Positions 19,616 to 30,214 of a DNA stretch of 64,000 bases are shown here, one piece after another. The stretch is from assembly GCA_938743325.2 (NCBI GenBank), contig OW568877.1, positions 248,001 to 312,000 on the forward strand. The letters run 5' to 3'. Source of the stretch: Pycnococcus provasolii (Eukaryota > Chlorophyta > Pseudoscourfieldiophyceae > Pseudoscourfieldiales > Pycnococcaceae). Within the stretch, counting starts at the first letter, position 1. Every line of letters begins with the position of its first letter. Position numbers and translations under genes: made by a program. Below the pieces are notes generated by a model, which did no database searches, was not told the DNA's origin, and was given only the letters and a program-made list of their open reading frames with translations.

Positions 19616-19842
19616 CCCTATCGTAGGCTTGACTCCCTCGCAATCTTGTCGTCCTCCTCCAAACGCTCTATTCACTACAACGACTATTCACTCCCGAGCG
19701 GGATCCCGGAAGGGACCAATTTTTTTTTCGACCAAGACCCCACCTTTGAGACGAACCCGAACCCCGAACTCGGGACTGTCGTTGTTTTGTTCCCGTCCTC
19801 CTCTTCCGCGCCTTTTTGTCGTCTCCATCACTTTGATGGGGG

Positions 19843-20982
19843 ATGGTGGTGGAGGACTCCTCGCACTCCGCCGACCTTAACGCGGACGCGGACGACTGCC
19901 ATGCCTTGCAGCGCCCGGACGTCGCGGCAACTTGCAGTGCGTCAGTCGTTGCCGAGACTTCTATGACGGAGAAAAAAAATAAGAGCCGCCTTGACGTCTT
20001 CTGGGAACGGATCGGAACGACGGAGTTCGCATTTCACATGCTCATGCGATCGCTCGAAGGGGAACACGCGTCGACGTCGAGCAGTAGTGATGACAGTGAC
20101 GACGACGAACGCGTGGACGATGGTGATAGCAGGTTGCTGTCAGCTAACGCAGTGGACGTCCTCGAAAATCCAAGCAGCGAGCAAGTGGAACGGTACGTCA
20201 AGGCGCGACGGCCAGTTCTCATACGAGGGTGGGCGCAGCAGTGGCCCGCGTACGAAAAGTGGGACTTGGAATACTTTCAAACTGCGCCGGTTAGCGACGT
20301 GGCGGTGGACGTTGACTACGGCGCTGACGGAGGAGGGTGGAGAAAGATGAAGCTTGGGCAGTACATCCAAGTGATTCGTGATCGTGACTGGTCGTCTTCG
20401 CCGCCGTACCTGCGTCTATGGCGCTACCAGAGAGATGCGCCCTTTCTTTCTAAGGACTTCAGCGTCGCGGCTTGCTTTCGTGACGTCGTGCCCGAGGCAA
20501 AACGGCCACCGCCACCACACTGGATTTTCATTTCTCCAGCCGGCGCGTCCACGCCACTTCACCTCGATCCGTGGCACTTTCACGCGTGGTTCGCTCAGCT
20601 GTGCGGCCGCAAGCGTTTCCTGCTGTTCCACCCTCGCGACATCGCGCGGATTGCAAATGGACGCGAGTTTGTCAATCCGCACGATCCTGACTTGAGCTCG
20701 TTTCCCGGTTTCGCGGATGCCGAGCCACTGGACGTGACTGTGCATCCGGGTGAGATTTTGTACATGCCCGCGAATTGGGCGCACGACGTGCATGCGTTGG
20801 ACGACACGGTGAGTTTGACGCAGAACTTCGTGGATGCGCGTTGCTGGAAGGCGATACGGGCGCTGTACCTGCGCTTCACGTTGGGCAAGATCGCCAGAGC
20901 AGCCGAGGGTACTACCGAAGAAGAAGAAGAAGAAGAAGAAGAAGAAGAAGAGAGCAATGCAATCAATGATGATGGCGGATGA
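19843..20982 (+). CDS. JmjC / cupin_8-type 2-oxoglutarate oxygenase
   Basis: 379 residues. The central region follows the JMJD-type cupin_8 layout: RRPVLIRGWAQQWPAY, a linker, then HLDPWHFHAWFAQLCGRKRFLLF with the iron-binding His240 and Asp242, and YMPANWAHDVHALDDTVSLTQNF with the third ligand His314. The Lys after GRKRF fits 2-oxoglutarate binding in this group. Members hydroxylate proteins or tRNA or demethylate histone residues; the target here is unknown. The first 100 residues are acidic/Ser-rich, and the C-terminus ends in a poly-Glu run coded by pure GAA repeats. The ATG at 19843 is the first in frame; the Met at residue 41 is an alternative. Confidence 0.85.
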   Translation: MVVEDSSHSADLNADADDCHALQRPDVAATCSASVVAETSMTEKKNKSRLDVFWERIGTTEFAFHMLMRSLEGEHASTSSSSDDSDDDERVDDGDSRLLSANAVDVLENPSSEQVERYVKARRPVLIRGWAQQWPAYEKWDLEYFQTAPVSDVAVDVDYGADGGGWRKMKLGQYIQVIRDRDWSSSPPYLRLWRYQRDAPFLSKDFSVAACFRDVVPEAKRPPPPHWIFISPAGASTPLHLDPWHFHAWFAQLCGRKRFLLFHPRDIARIANGREFVNPHDPDLSSFPGFADAEPLDVTVHPGEILYMPANWAHDVHALDDTVSLTQNFVDARCWKAIRALYLRFTLGKIARAAEGTTEEEEEEEEEEEESNAINDDGG

Positions 20983-21615
20983 TTGATTCATGGCATGTTG
21001 ACTGATGACTGTTGATTGATGCCATCGTTATCATTATGGACGACGACGGCGTGAATTCCCATGGATTGATGGACTGATGGATCGCGCGCAACCAGACGCG
21101 ACGCGAATCCAGATGAAGCTGCAGATGAAGCTAACGGCTGCGTGTGAGACTTTCCGACTTCCATCCATGGCGTCCGACCGGCCATGCCAGGTTCTATATG
21201 TAGTGGGAGACACAGGAATGGAAAAATTGTGGGAAGTGCCGACCAAATTTGCCGACTTGGTAATTGATTGGCCAAAACCCCAAAGGAATCCCCGACTGAA
21301 TTTTTTTTTATAAAATTCCCCGAGAAAGTTACCTAAAAACTTTTTATATTTATGGGAGGGATCTCTGAAGGGAAAGGAAAAGGGAATTCAGTTCATTCGA
21401 AAGGAAGGTGGGAATTTGTGATTTCACGCATTTAGCCATTTAGGAAGGTTCCTTGCCTTCGTTGTGGCTTCTCACCTGCACTGGCTGGTTCTGGTGTGTT
21501 TTTTTTGATAATTCCAAGTGAGTCCCTGCCACCCTGCACTACCACCTGCCCTGCCCTGGTGCCTGGATGTGAAGTTCACTTTTCCTTTCACTTTTCATTG
21601 TGAAAATTACTCTCC
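20983..21615. other. Intergenic region, no gene seen
   Basis: Between the JmjC and protease genes. AT-rich in its middle (21300-21350) unlike the flanking genes. It probably holds the protease promoter; no clear element or structured RNA is recognised. Confidence 0.4.
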
Positions 21616-22346
21616 ATGGCGCTGATGTCGGTGATGTCTGTGAAGATTTTGTTCTTGGTCGTGCTCATCACTCTCTTTGTCGTGAATGCCGTTGTTGACG
21701 CTGACGCCAGTGATGACGCCGGTGAATACAACAACGACAACGATGCGGATGTCGATGCCGATGCGGATGAGGAATACGAGATGACAGCAGAAATGTCGAC
21801 GATGAGACTGGGAGAAATGATGCCGCCGCCAAACACGGATGCGCTGCGATTTCTTAACGAGAACAAACAGCAGTACTCATACCAGCACCAGTGCGTCTCC
21901 GCGTCGAAGGTGAGTGGATTCAAAGTGAAGCCCTCGAAGAGTCTGCTCATCGGACCGTGGGAGTCCAACAACGACCTCAAGAACCAGTTTACCTCGAGCT
22001 ATGGCCCATGTGCCAATCGCCACAATCGAAACCGTGCTCTCGGCGAAGCAGGATTGCCGAACGCAACGAAGGGGGCGATGCGCCTCAGTCGCAAGGAACA
22101 CAGGTACAACAAGAAGCAAAACAAAAAAACTGGGGGTCAAACCAAGAGTTTGTGTCGCGTTCCGTACGACATTCGCAGACCACCATACGACTTCTGGGCG
22201 TTTTTGACACCGTGCAAAAACCTCTTCACCTACTGGCTCAACGTGAGGGAGTGTCTAAAATGGCGCTTCTGGTGGATCGAGAACTACTACTATGGATATG
22301 GCGGTGGACCATTTGCGCCACCATCATCAACTTTGACGACATCGAC

Positions 22347-22378
<32 letters not shown>

Positions 22379-23391
22379 AAGCGACCAATTTGCCACGCTC
22401 CCTCTGTCCGTACCCACAAGGTTTGCCCGATCGCAGCCTGTACACGGTCACTCGAAGTATGCAAGGTAGTGGAGAAGATCGCCGCATGCCAATGAGTGCG
22501 AGGACGATGGATCTGGTCATGGAATCAGACGGACGTGTGGTGACGACACGGGAGAAAGAGATCATCGAGCTGCAAGAACGGCAGTGGCGTCGTAGTCCCT
22601 GGGGATTTCGCGACATCCGACAGGAAATCACGGCAGGAACACCAGCCACAGCACGCATCATCCAAGGTGAAGCTCCTCGGCAGCGTGATCTCTACCCGTT
22701 TCTCGTGTACTTCCCCGAAGGATGTGGCGGCACAATCATATCACCAACGAAGATCCTCACAGCCGCGCACTGCATCGCCGGCGAGCGCACATTCGGCACG
22801 ATCGCGCCAGGCAGCACTGCTCTGTTGGGATGCTACGCTCGTGGCACGGACTGCGGGGAGAGCATTCGCGTCGCGAGCGTCAAGGCACATCCCGATTTCG
22901 ATCTCAGGAAGGCGGAGTACAAGACGGACAATGACGTGGCTGTGGTGACTCTCGAGCGCCCGACATCCTATCCAGCCGTTCGCACGGCGGCAGATCCTGA
23001 GATGTTCGGTGCTTACTATCGCAAGGACAATGCCGCCGTCATCATGGGATGGGGCACGACGCGGGAGGGTGACCGTAATTCCGTGGCGAACACTGTGCGA
23101 CATGCAGAATTGAAGCTCGTGAGTGATCAAATGTGTCGGCAAGTGTACGGAAGTCGATCTCTAACACGGCAGATGTTTTGCGCGGGTGGTGATGGAAAGG
23201 ACAGCTGCCAAGGTGATAGCGGTGGACCTCTGATTGTGAATCCGAAATGCGGCGGCGACGAGGTGGTGCAGCTTGGCGTTGTGAGCTGGGGGCGTGGGTG
23301 CGGACGTACGGGAGTTCCTGGGGTTTACACCAACTTGGCGAGCGAGAAGATTGCAAAGTTTGTGTACGACGAGTGGAAGAACAATAACTGA
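21616..23391 (+). CDS. Secreted trypsin-like serine protease, copy 1
   Basis: 591 residues. Signal peptide at 1-28 (ILFLVVLITLFVV core), an acidic stretch, an unrecognised basic and Cys-containing middle of about 300 residues with a threonine run (coded by ACGACG repeats), then an S1 (chymotrypsin-fold) protease domain from about residue 340: the LTAAHC His385, NDVAVV Asp440 and GDSGGP Ser535 are all present, and Asp529 in the specificity pocket predicts cleavage after Lys/Arg. The activation site may be the segment ATARIIQGE, analogous to R-IVGG. Closely related at DNA level in its 3' end to the inverted copy at 27902-29770. Confidence 0.9.
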
Positions 23392-23665
23392 AGGAGGAGG
23401 AGGAAGACTTGAGGAGGATGAGGAGAACTAGGGTGCTAGTTAGGATATGGCGGACGGGAGTTTTGTCAGTTGAGCGAGTGGCGAGAGAGCTTGTGTGAGT
23501 GAGGGTGGATGAGTTTTTGTAGTAAGGTTGCTGTGATTGCTCAACATTCAGTAATGATTCCGAGCCCAACCTCCCCCTCCCCCTGTCAGCTTGTGCATTG
23601 CTTCACACCAATCACAACATCATGCACGCGTGATAGAGCACTCTCAACCCCTGTCTGCTCTGTCT

Positions 23666-26600
23666 CTACTGCACGAGCTCTGTCTCTGCCGCGTCATACG
23701 CGACGATGTCTTCGTCGTACGTGAACGTCGTGAACACCGTGCTGTGTCCCCTCGCGAACGGGTTGTAAAATGTGGGTTGCGGGCGAGCCAGGGGACGCGC
23801 GTTGGACAGGGGGCGTCCACGGGGAGAACGGAAGAAGCTCTTTTCGAGCCAAACAGCGCCGTATTGAGCGCAGAGGGCCGAATCACACGTGTTCAGGGCG
23901 TTGCTCACCGGAGGACAGCGTAAGAGGTCGCGCGCGGTGTGCAGGCCTGCCGCGCGCGGAGGAAAGGCGTGGTCGTTGAGGGGCAAGATGCTGTACATTC
24001 CAGCCACAGCTTCTTCTGCCGCTTTCTTCAGCTCCATGCGTATTTCGAGTTTCGGATAGTCGATACAGTAGGCTCCCTTGAAAGTTCTCGGCCAGTTCAT
24101 CGAGTAGGCGGAGTGAATGGTGTCGCCGTGTCGAGAGCACGAGCTAGCGCACGCGTGAAAGGTTGTGGGAGTGTCGAAGTAGTCACTCACGTTGCTCCAC
24201 GACATAGTCCACGGTTTCAGCGCTGCCACCTCTTTAGAGACGTGCATATCGACAGCCTTGTGTCGACACTCGATGGTGATAGCACCTCGGGCAATGTGCG
24301 CTGCTAGGGCGCCGACGTGTCGCTCGAGAATGGCGATACCGGCGGTGATGAAGTCGTTGCCATTGATGCCGCTCTTGAGGCGCTCCAGGAGCAGCTCGTC
24401 GAGAGAAATGACGTGCAAGAAGCTCTCATCCATCGAGACCTCGATGCCATCTGGGAGGGCGAACATGGCAGCGCTGCCAACTTCGGCGTGGCCAAGTTGT
24501 CCTGAGATTTCGTACGAGCACAAGGCGAGACGATCGCTGCGAATCTTGCAATCTGGGAAGGGCACGACACTCTTACCAGTATTCGCGGCGAGCCAACCTG
24601 CGCGAGCTGTACGCAATGGAACGCTGTGGGCAGCGCTCCAGTGACGCAGTAGATGCAGGGTATCTTTTGGTGGGGACTTTCTGCTCGTCCCCAAGCAGCG
24701 ATCGACCGAAGCTCGAAAGTGTCTCGCAGTGGCAGTGGTCCATGCCGCGCTGAACCACGCCTGCACGACGCACGAGCTTGGAGCACCGCCACGCATCATC
24801 TCAGCGATGACGAGGGTCTTCGCGCACGCGTATACACTCATGTCGTATCCCACCCATCGCAATGGCCCTGCGGATTCGTCGCCGTTGATCTTTGCATAGA
24901 GCAGGCCGCCGAGATCGACGAAACCGACTGCGACGTGCGTCTTTCCCCAAGTCATGGACTCGTTTCGTAGCATGCAATTGCCAAAAGAATGGTGGATAGT
25001 CGGGTTGTAGCCTGGTGATGAGGAAACGCTCGGCGGGGCGATGTCCTCCATCTCGGCGCACGCCCACCACTTGAGACTTGCTTCACTGGTAGAGCCGAGA
25101 CGATGCGCCAGATCACGATATGTGAGTAAGCCATCGTATCCAGGGACAGTTCCGCTTTCGATGCCACGTTTTGACTGTTCCTTCTTAAGAGCAAGCTGAA
25201 CGCCGAACTCGCTGAAAAGGCACGAATTCTTCATGGGGAGAGCCCGAGCCAACTCATAGATGTTAGCGAGGTGACTGCGACATGCTCCTTCATCTGCGCC
25301 GAGAGGCCACGCACCGAGCTGTGAGAATTCAAGAGGGAAGTTAGGGATGGTGTCGTCGACGAGATTGAAGGGCGCTTGGCTCGATCCTTGCGACATTGTC
25401 TGCATCATCGTCAACATTTGATTGGTCACGCTCAATTCTTCAACGGTGGCATCCTCTTTGCGGCTTTGTGAGTGACGCTCACGCTCACTCACAGGTTTCG
25501 AGGATCCAGCGACGGATTTGGATGCTCGATCCTCGCGGATTCTTTCGTTTGCAGCTTTCTCCACGCGCGCGAGCAGGAGACGAAGTTCAGGTTCGTCCTC
25601 CGGGGTACACATCTTGATTCCGAGACGACAAGCGGAGTCAGAACTCTTGGTGATCGAGACGCTATGATGGGAAGGCACCGTCCCAATCAGACTGATGAGC
25701 GCACGCGTGCGACGGTGATGCGCCTTGGCGTACGAAGGATTGATCGCCACGGCAGCGGTGGCATCGAGTATCGCGTTGTACGCACCCTCACCAGCACCAC
25801 GCAAACCACACTCGGCACGATTAGCAAGGAGAATGCTCAGATCCTTTTGCAAGGGCTTCAGCGCACTCAGATACGACGAACGAGCCTCGCTGTGATTGCC
25901 TGAGCGAAAATGCATGTTTCCCTCCACGCGAAGGCTCTCGATCTGCTCAAGCGTCGCAATCTCGCATGAGTCACCGGCAGAGTCATCCATCAAAGAATCA
26001 ACACCACCAGAGCTGCCCCACTCCGCAGCAGCCAAGACAAGATCGTTGAGCGTGCCGCCACCAGCGCTCGATGAAGAACCAGCATCAGACACGAGCTTGG
26101 CAGCCACTGCGGACCCGGCCCACTTCTTCGACGTGGCGCGTTTCGAGACGTACGATGCGGCAGAGATACTTTTCTGTCGGACGAGCGCTTCGACAAGACG
26201 GTACGCTGCCTTTCCCTCTCCTGGCGCAGTGCAGAACGCCGCCAGAGCATATCCGAGAGACTCGACACTCCCTGCGACTCCTTTCTCGTTCTTTGACGGA
26301 CTGGACGTCAGTGCAAGATTTGTGAGCACCGACACGCCACCGTGAGTTTTTCCCAATACGGCGAGTGCTCGATCGTAGCACCACATGGCCTCGTCGTACT
26401 CGCTACGCGTAAAGTGGACGTTGCCCTCTCGTTTCCATCCCTCAATGGTGTCACCGCCAGGTGGACCAAGAGAGGAGAGAGTGATGACGTCCATAGGATC
26501 ATCGACTCGTACACCGACTGATCCGTCAGCCTGAGTCTTGAAGTAGGGCTCACGAATTGCGAGGAGTGTTCCCACAGAAAACAGCGAGTCTGCTTGTTGG

Positions 26601-27124
26601 ATGGCACGAATTCCACCTTCAAATCCCATCGTGAGTGCGCCGTACACAGCCACCTGCACAATAGAATCACGTTCATCCTTTAGCATGAACTGCGCTGATT
26701 TGATGACCACTGGTGGTGTGACCACCTCACCTCTCAGTACACGTCCAGGATGTTGTGCGTCAATACGCAAGGCGTTGGCAGAGATAGGTACTAGATCAGA
26801 CATACCTCGCGACGATGACTCACCTGGATGACGCTCGAGACGTCCCGAGGGTTGAGTCGTGCTGCTGAACACCGTGAATTCGCCTTTAGCACAGCTTCGA
26901 CGTTGAGTCTCTGCATCCCTAACAAACTCTCTCATGATCTTCTCACGCTCACCGAAATCTGTATCTGTCACTTGACGAAGATATTCCAGCCTATCTGCTC
27001 GATCCATCTGCTTTGCTGTCTGTTTTCCTGCCTCGGTCAGCATTTTCTCCTGCTCTTCTACACTCATCTGCTCCATCCATTGTGAGATTTGCTTCATCTT
27101 CTCAATGTCGAAGTCGCGGCTCAT
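23666..27124 (-). CDS. Large TPR-containing protein
   Basis: 1152 residues from the ATG at 27124; the frame extends 11 codons upstream only via a GTG. Two tetratricopeptide-like segments are visible: EGWKREGNVHFTRSEYDEAMWCYDRAL (about 250-290) and SLRVEGNMHFRSGNHSEARSSYLSALKPL...LLANRAECGL (about 395-480, with a following AVAINPSYAKAHHRR helix). TPRs bind partner proteins, often chaperones. The C-terminal 500 residues contain motifs such as LGAWPLGADEG and the WW-rich SLKWWACAEMED that I cannot place; some algal TPR proteins with DUF4470 or MYND-like parts look similar, but no zinc-finger Cys pattern is seen here. Sits between the two inverted protease paralogues. Confidence 0.75.
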   Translation of the reverse strand: MSRDFDIEKMKQISQWMEQMSVEEQEKMLTEAGKQTAKQMDRADRLEYLRQVTDTDFGEREKIMREFVRDAETQRRSCAKGEFTVFSSTTQPSGRLERHPGESSSRGMSDLVPISANALRIDAQHPGRVLRGEVVTPPVVIKSAQFMLKDERDSIVQVAVYGALTMGFEGGIRAIQQADSLFSVGTLLAIREPYFKTQADGSVGVRVDDPMDVITLSSLGPPGGDTIEGWKREGNVHFTRSEYDEAMWCYDRALAVLGKTHGGVSVLTNLALTSSPSKNEKGVAGSVESLGYALAAFCTAPGEGKAAYRLVEALVRQKSISAASYVSKRATSKKWAGSAVAAKLVSDAGSSSSAGGGTLNDLVLAAAEWGSSGGVDSLMDDSAGDSCEIATLEQIESLRVEGNMHFRSGNHSEARSSYLSALKPLQKDLSILLANRAECGLRGAGEGAYNAILDATAAVAINPSYAKAHHRRTRALISLIGTVPSHHSVSITKSSDSACRLGIKMCTPEDEPELRLLLARVEKAANERIREDRASKSVAGSSKPVSERERHSQSRKEDATVEELSVTNQMLTMMQTMSQGSSQAPFNLVDDTIPNFPLEFSQLGAWPLGADEGACRSHLANIYELARALPMKNSCLFSEFGVQLALKKEQSKRGIESGTVPGYDGLLTYRDLAHRLGSTSEASLKWWACAEMEDIAPPSVSSSPGYNPTIHHSFGNCMLRNESMTWGKTHVAVGFVDLGGLLYAKINGDESAGPLRWVGYDMSVYACAKTLVIAEMMRGGAPSSCVVQAWFSAAWTTATARHFRASVDRCLGTSRKSPPKDTLHLLRHWSAAHSVPLRTARAGWLAANTGKSVVPFPDCKIRSDRLALCSYEISGQLGHAEVGSAAMFALPDGIEVSMDESFLHVISLDELLLERLKSGINGNDFITAGIAILERHVGALAAHIARGAITIECRHKAVDMHVSKEVAALKPWTMSWSNVSDYFDTPTTFHACASSCSRHGDTIHSAYSMNWPRTFKGAYCIDYPKLEIRMELKKAAEEAVAGMYSILPLNDHAFPPRAAGLHTARDLLRCPPVSNALNTCDSALCAQYGAVWLEKSFFRSPRGRPLSNARPLARPQPTFYNPFARGHSTVFTTFTYDEDIVAYDAAETELVQ

Positions 27125-27365
27125 GGTGTCGATCAACACTCGGTTCTCACGATGCACAAGTTAACGGCCTGCTGCAGACCCTTTCAGGCGTGATGCTGAC
27201 GGAAGACGCGGCCGGGGATTCCGGGCGAGGGTGTGTGCAAAACTTTTATCCTCGGGTTTGCTCCGATTTCCGAACCGATTTACCGAGCCCAGCCATCTCC
27301 AAGCATCAAAAGCGTGTGCGTTGACCCATTGTTTGTGATCAACCATTCACATACATTCCGTCGCC

Positions 27366-27530
27366 ATGACGCAACCGCTGTCCTCATCGTTGCGTGCGCG
27401 CATAATCGACGCGCTCAAGAACCCGGAAGCGCGCCCGTCGGCGGTGCGCCTGGGCTACCACGTGTCCGGCACGTTCGACGTCAACGACCCGGAGCGTGGC
27501 GGCGGATCCGACGGCGCGGGGATCTACATA
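27366..27530 (+). pseudogene. 5' fragment of a class-I heme peroxidase-like gene
   Basis: The ATG at 27366 opens 55 residues: ARIIDALKNPEARPSAVRLGYHVSGTFDVNDPERGGGSDGAGI. The stretch RLGYHVSGTFD followed by GGxxGA resembles the active-site block of ascorbate/cytochrome c peroxidases (RLAWHDAGTFD...GG-x-G), including the distal His. The similarity ends at the border of the inverted-repeat element at 27531; no continuation is seen inside the element or beyond its right end, so the gene appears cut off. An intron starting here cannot be excluded. Confidence 0.45.
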
Positions 27531-27575
27531 TTAACGCTTGCATTAGATGCAGATACCCGGCCTGGTTTCGTTTTA

Positions 27576-27858
27576 TTTTGCTGCGCGCGGAGAACAAGGA
27601 GGATGGATACGAAAATCTTGATTAAGCTCTTTTTTTTAAAAACTAAAATTGGTTTGTTTTGAACTTAAAAGAAGGTCAAAACCAGGCCGGGTATATGCAA
27701 CTAATGCAAGCGTTTCGTACTTATCGTATGATAAGTACTTACATCGAACATTCCTACCCGGCTTGAGCACACACGGAGCTGCATTTGCATGCGCGCGTTG
27801 TTCAACCTAAGCACGCAGGCGTGCAACTTCTCAAAAACCTCCTCGCACAGGGTGTGCC
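27576..27858 (+). repeat. Left arm of the long terminal inverted repeat
   Basis: Begins TTTTGCTGCGCGCGGAGAAC at its outer side and ends GCACAGGGTGTGCC at its inner side. Contains an 11-bp-arm palindrome, AAGTACTTATC with its reverse (about 27717-27742), and the inner copy of the short CCGGCCTGGTTTT repeat. Confidence 0.8.
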
Positions 27859-27901
27859 ACAAAAATCAAGAAACAATAACTCCCTCGTATGTACCTCCTA
27901 G

Positions 27902-29770
27902 TTATTGCTTCCTCCACTCGTCGTACACAAACTTCGCAACCGACTCGTCCGCCAAGTTGGTGTAAACCCCAGGAAATCCCATACGTCCGCATCCTTTGCC
28001 AAAGCTCACAACGCCAAGCTGCACCACCTCGTCGCCGCCGCATTTCGGATTCACAATCAGAGGTCCACCGCTATCACCTTGGCAGCTGTCCTTTCCATCA
28101 CCACCAGCGCAAAACATCTGCCGTGTTAGAGTTCGACTTCCGTATCGACTTCGACACAACTCGTCACTCACGAGCTGTATCTCTGCATGACGCATCATGT
28201 TTGCCGCATTGCCATCCTCCCGCGTCGTGCCCCATCCCATGATGACGGCGGCATTGTTTTCACGATAGTATGCGCCAAGCTCCTGATTCGCGACACGAAC
28301 AGCCGGGGAACTCGTCGGGCGTTCGAGTGTCAAGACGGCGACGTCGTTGGTGAGACTTTTTGTCGTCTGGAACTGCCATCCAGGATGCACCGCGATGCGT
28401 GCAATGGGTATTTCTTCGCGGCAGTTCTTTCCGCGCTCGTGGCACCCAAAGTATGCCTTGGAACCGACTTTTAAACCTTTCGACATTCCGGGCTGAGCAA
28501 TGCAGTGCGCGGCTGTGAGAACCTTCGTAGGACCAATCACGGATCCGCCACAGCCACCGAGGAACACCAGAAAGGGGTAGAGATCGGGACGCAAGGCCAC
28601 TTCGCCACTGATTATGCGAAGTGTTGAATCTCCTGAGTCAATGCGCGATACTGCATCATCCGAGTCGTCGTCGGGTGGGAGAATAAGCTCGCCGTTGTCG
28701 TCAATGAACAGGCTGAGCGAGTTTTCATCGCTCATGGGCATCACCGGGGTCGTCGCGTTGTCGCCGTCGTTACTCCGAAGCAGACGAGTGGTGACGGTGG
28801 CAGGCAATGGCGATCGTTCTGGAAGGTTCCTTGGATAGTCACAAGTGGACGTCGGCAGCCTTCGGGTCACTGATGATGCGTCTGGAAGTTGTTGTGCAGA
28901 TGGGGGCTGCGGGTAGCCAAGCGACGGGTTGTAGTAAGGCCTTCCTGTTGACATCGGCGGCACTCTTCCTCCACTTCCGTATCCAGGTTCGTATGGGTTG
29001 CGATCGACGCTGTACGGCATGTTATAGGAGGAGTATGGTGTCATCGGGTTATTCGGGTATGACGATCCGCCGAAATGCGACGGTCGTCCATACGGGTTCA
29101 ACGGACGAGGTCCGTTGTTGTAGCCACCATAGTAGCCTCCTCCTGGTCTTCCTCCGACAAATGGCGGTGGCTGCGAGTAGGCGGAGCCTCCTCCTTGTCC
29201 TCCATAGCCTCCGACTGTTCCGCCACCACCAGGTGGTGGCAGAACCTGTGGTGCTGGCTGAACCTGTGGTGCTGGCTGAACCTGTTGTTGCTGAACCGGT
29301 GGTTGTCGAATCGGTGGTGGTGGCCGAACCGATGATGCCAGAAGCGGTGGTGGTGGTGGTGGCGGAAACCATGGTGACAAGATAGCGTTCAACATAGGGA
29401 AGAGTAGTCCGAAACGCAGTTCCTCATCGTCTTCCGGCCCAGGCGCAAAACCACTATCCACTTCTTCCACTTGTTCTTGGGGGACACGCGCCGCCGCCGC
29501 CGAGGGCGGAGACGGAGCGGGCGCCGGAGGCGACGTCGACGCCGCCGCCGAGGGCGGAGCCGGAGTGGCTTCATCACGAGCAACATCTTCGACTTCGTAG
29601 TAGTCGTACACCCCTGGTTCATCACTCTGGGCGCGGACGTAAGTGACTGAGCCTGAGTGGACCGATGTCGTGACGGCGAGGAAGAGAGACATGAGCAGAG
29701 TAGTGATAAGCAGCATCGTGAACGCGACACGTCCAGTGACGAGACGTGTGCTGAATTCGTTCCTCATCAT
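27902..29770 (-). CDS. Secreted trypsin-like serine protease, copy 2
   Basis: 622 residues from the ATG at 29770 (another ATG follows directly). A signal-anchor-like hydrophobic run (about 18-40), a Pro/Ala-rich region, a Gly/Tyr/Pro/Gln-rich low-complexity linker (about 150-300), then an S1 protease domain with intact triad His422, Asp476, Ser567 and the GKDSCQGDSGGP block, whose Asp predicts trypsin-like specificity. The last 250 residues are clearly paralogous to the protein at 21616-23391; the N-terminal linkers are not. It lies wholly inside the inverted-repeat unit, ending 43 bp from the inner border of the left arm. Confidence 0.9.
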   Translation of the reverse strand: MMRNEFSTRLVTGRVAFTMLLITTLLMSLFLAVTTSVHSGSVTYVRAQSDEPGVYDYYEVEDVARDEATPAPPSAAASTSPPAPAPSPPSAAAARVPQEQVEEVDSGFAPGPEDDEELRFGLLFPMLNAILSPWFPPPPPPPLLASSVRPPPPIRQPPVQQQQVQPAPQVQPAPQVLPPPGGGGTVGGYGGQGGGSAYSQPPPFVGGRPGGGYYGGYNNGPRPLNPYGRPSHFGGSSYPNNPMTPYSSYNMPYSVDRNPYEPGYGSGGRVPPMSTGRPYYNPSLGYPQPPSAQQLPDASSVTRRLPTSTCDYPRNLPERSPLPATVTTRLLRSNDGDNATTPVMPMSDENSLSLFIDDNGELILPPDDDSDDAVSRIDSGDSTLRIISGEVALRPDLYPFLVFLGGCGGSVIGPTKVLTAAHCIAQPGMSKGLKVGSKAYFGCHERGKNCREEIPIARIAVHPGWQFQTTKSLTNDVAVLTLERPTSSPAVRVANQELGAYYRENNAAVIMGWGTTREDGNAANMMRHAEIQLVSDELCRSRYGSRTLTRQMFCAGGDGKDSCQGDSGGPLIVNPKCGGDEVVQLGVVSFGKGCGRMGFPGVYTNLADESVAKFVYDEWRKQ

Positions 29771-30214
29771 CGTCACTCGTGAAAAGAAAACCTCCACAGC
29801 CCGGAATCGCAGTCAGTGAGTGACGATGATGACAAGGTTTTCAAGGGACAGGGAGGGGGGAATACGGCGGGGCCGGGGGGGGAGCGATCGATCGATGTGC
29901 AAGTGGGAAGCTGAAAAATGTGATTTCGTTCGGGAAGAAAATCTGATAGGGGGATGGTGTCATGGTGACAGAAATTGAAATTCGGGGATGGAATTCAGAA
30001 ATCGAAAAAGTGGGGAAAATTGAAAAAGCAATCCCGAAATCTCTCATTTTAGATTCTACTGTTTGACTGTAAATATCGTTCGCGTTCGGGGTTGGAGATC
30101 CGTTAAAATGGGGGACTCTTTGCAAAGTGCGATTTTGCGGGGCAATTAATTTTGTAGTTCAGTTGTTGTGACTTGTGAATATCCTGACTGTACCATGTTT
30201 CATCTTTTGGTTCC
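29771..30214. other. Upstream region of protease copy 2, no gene seen
   Basis: About 440 bases with AT-rich parts and several GAAATT/AAATT words. It probably holds the minus-strand protease promoter; no recognisable gene. Confidence 0.35.
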
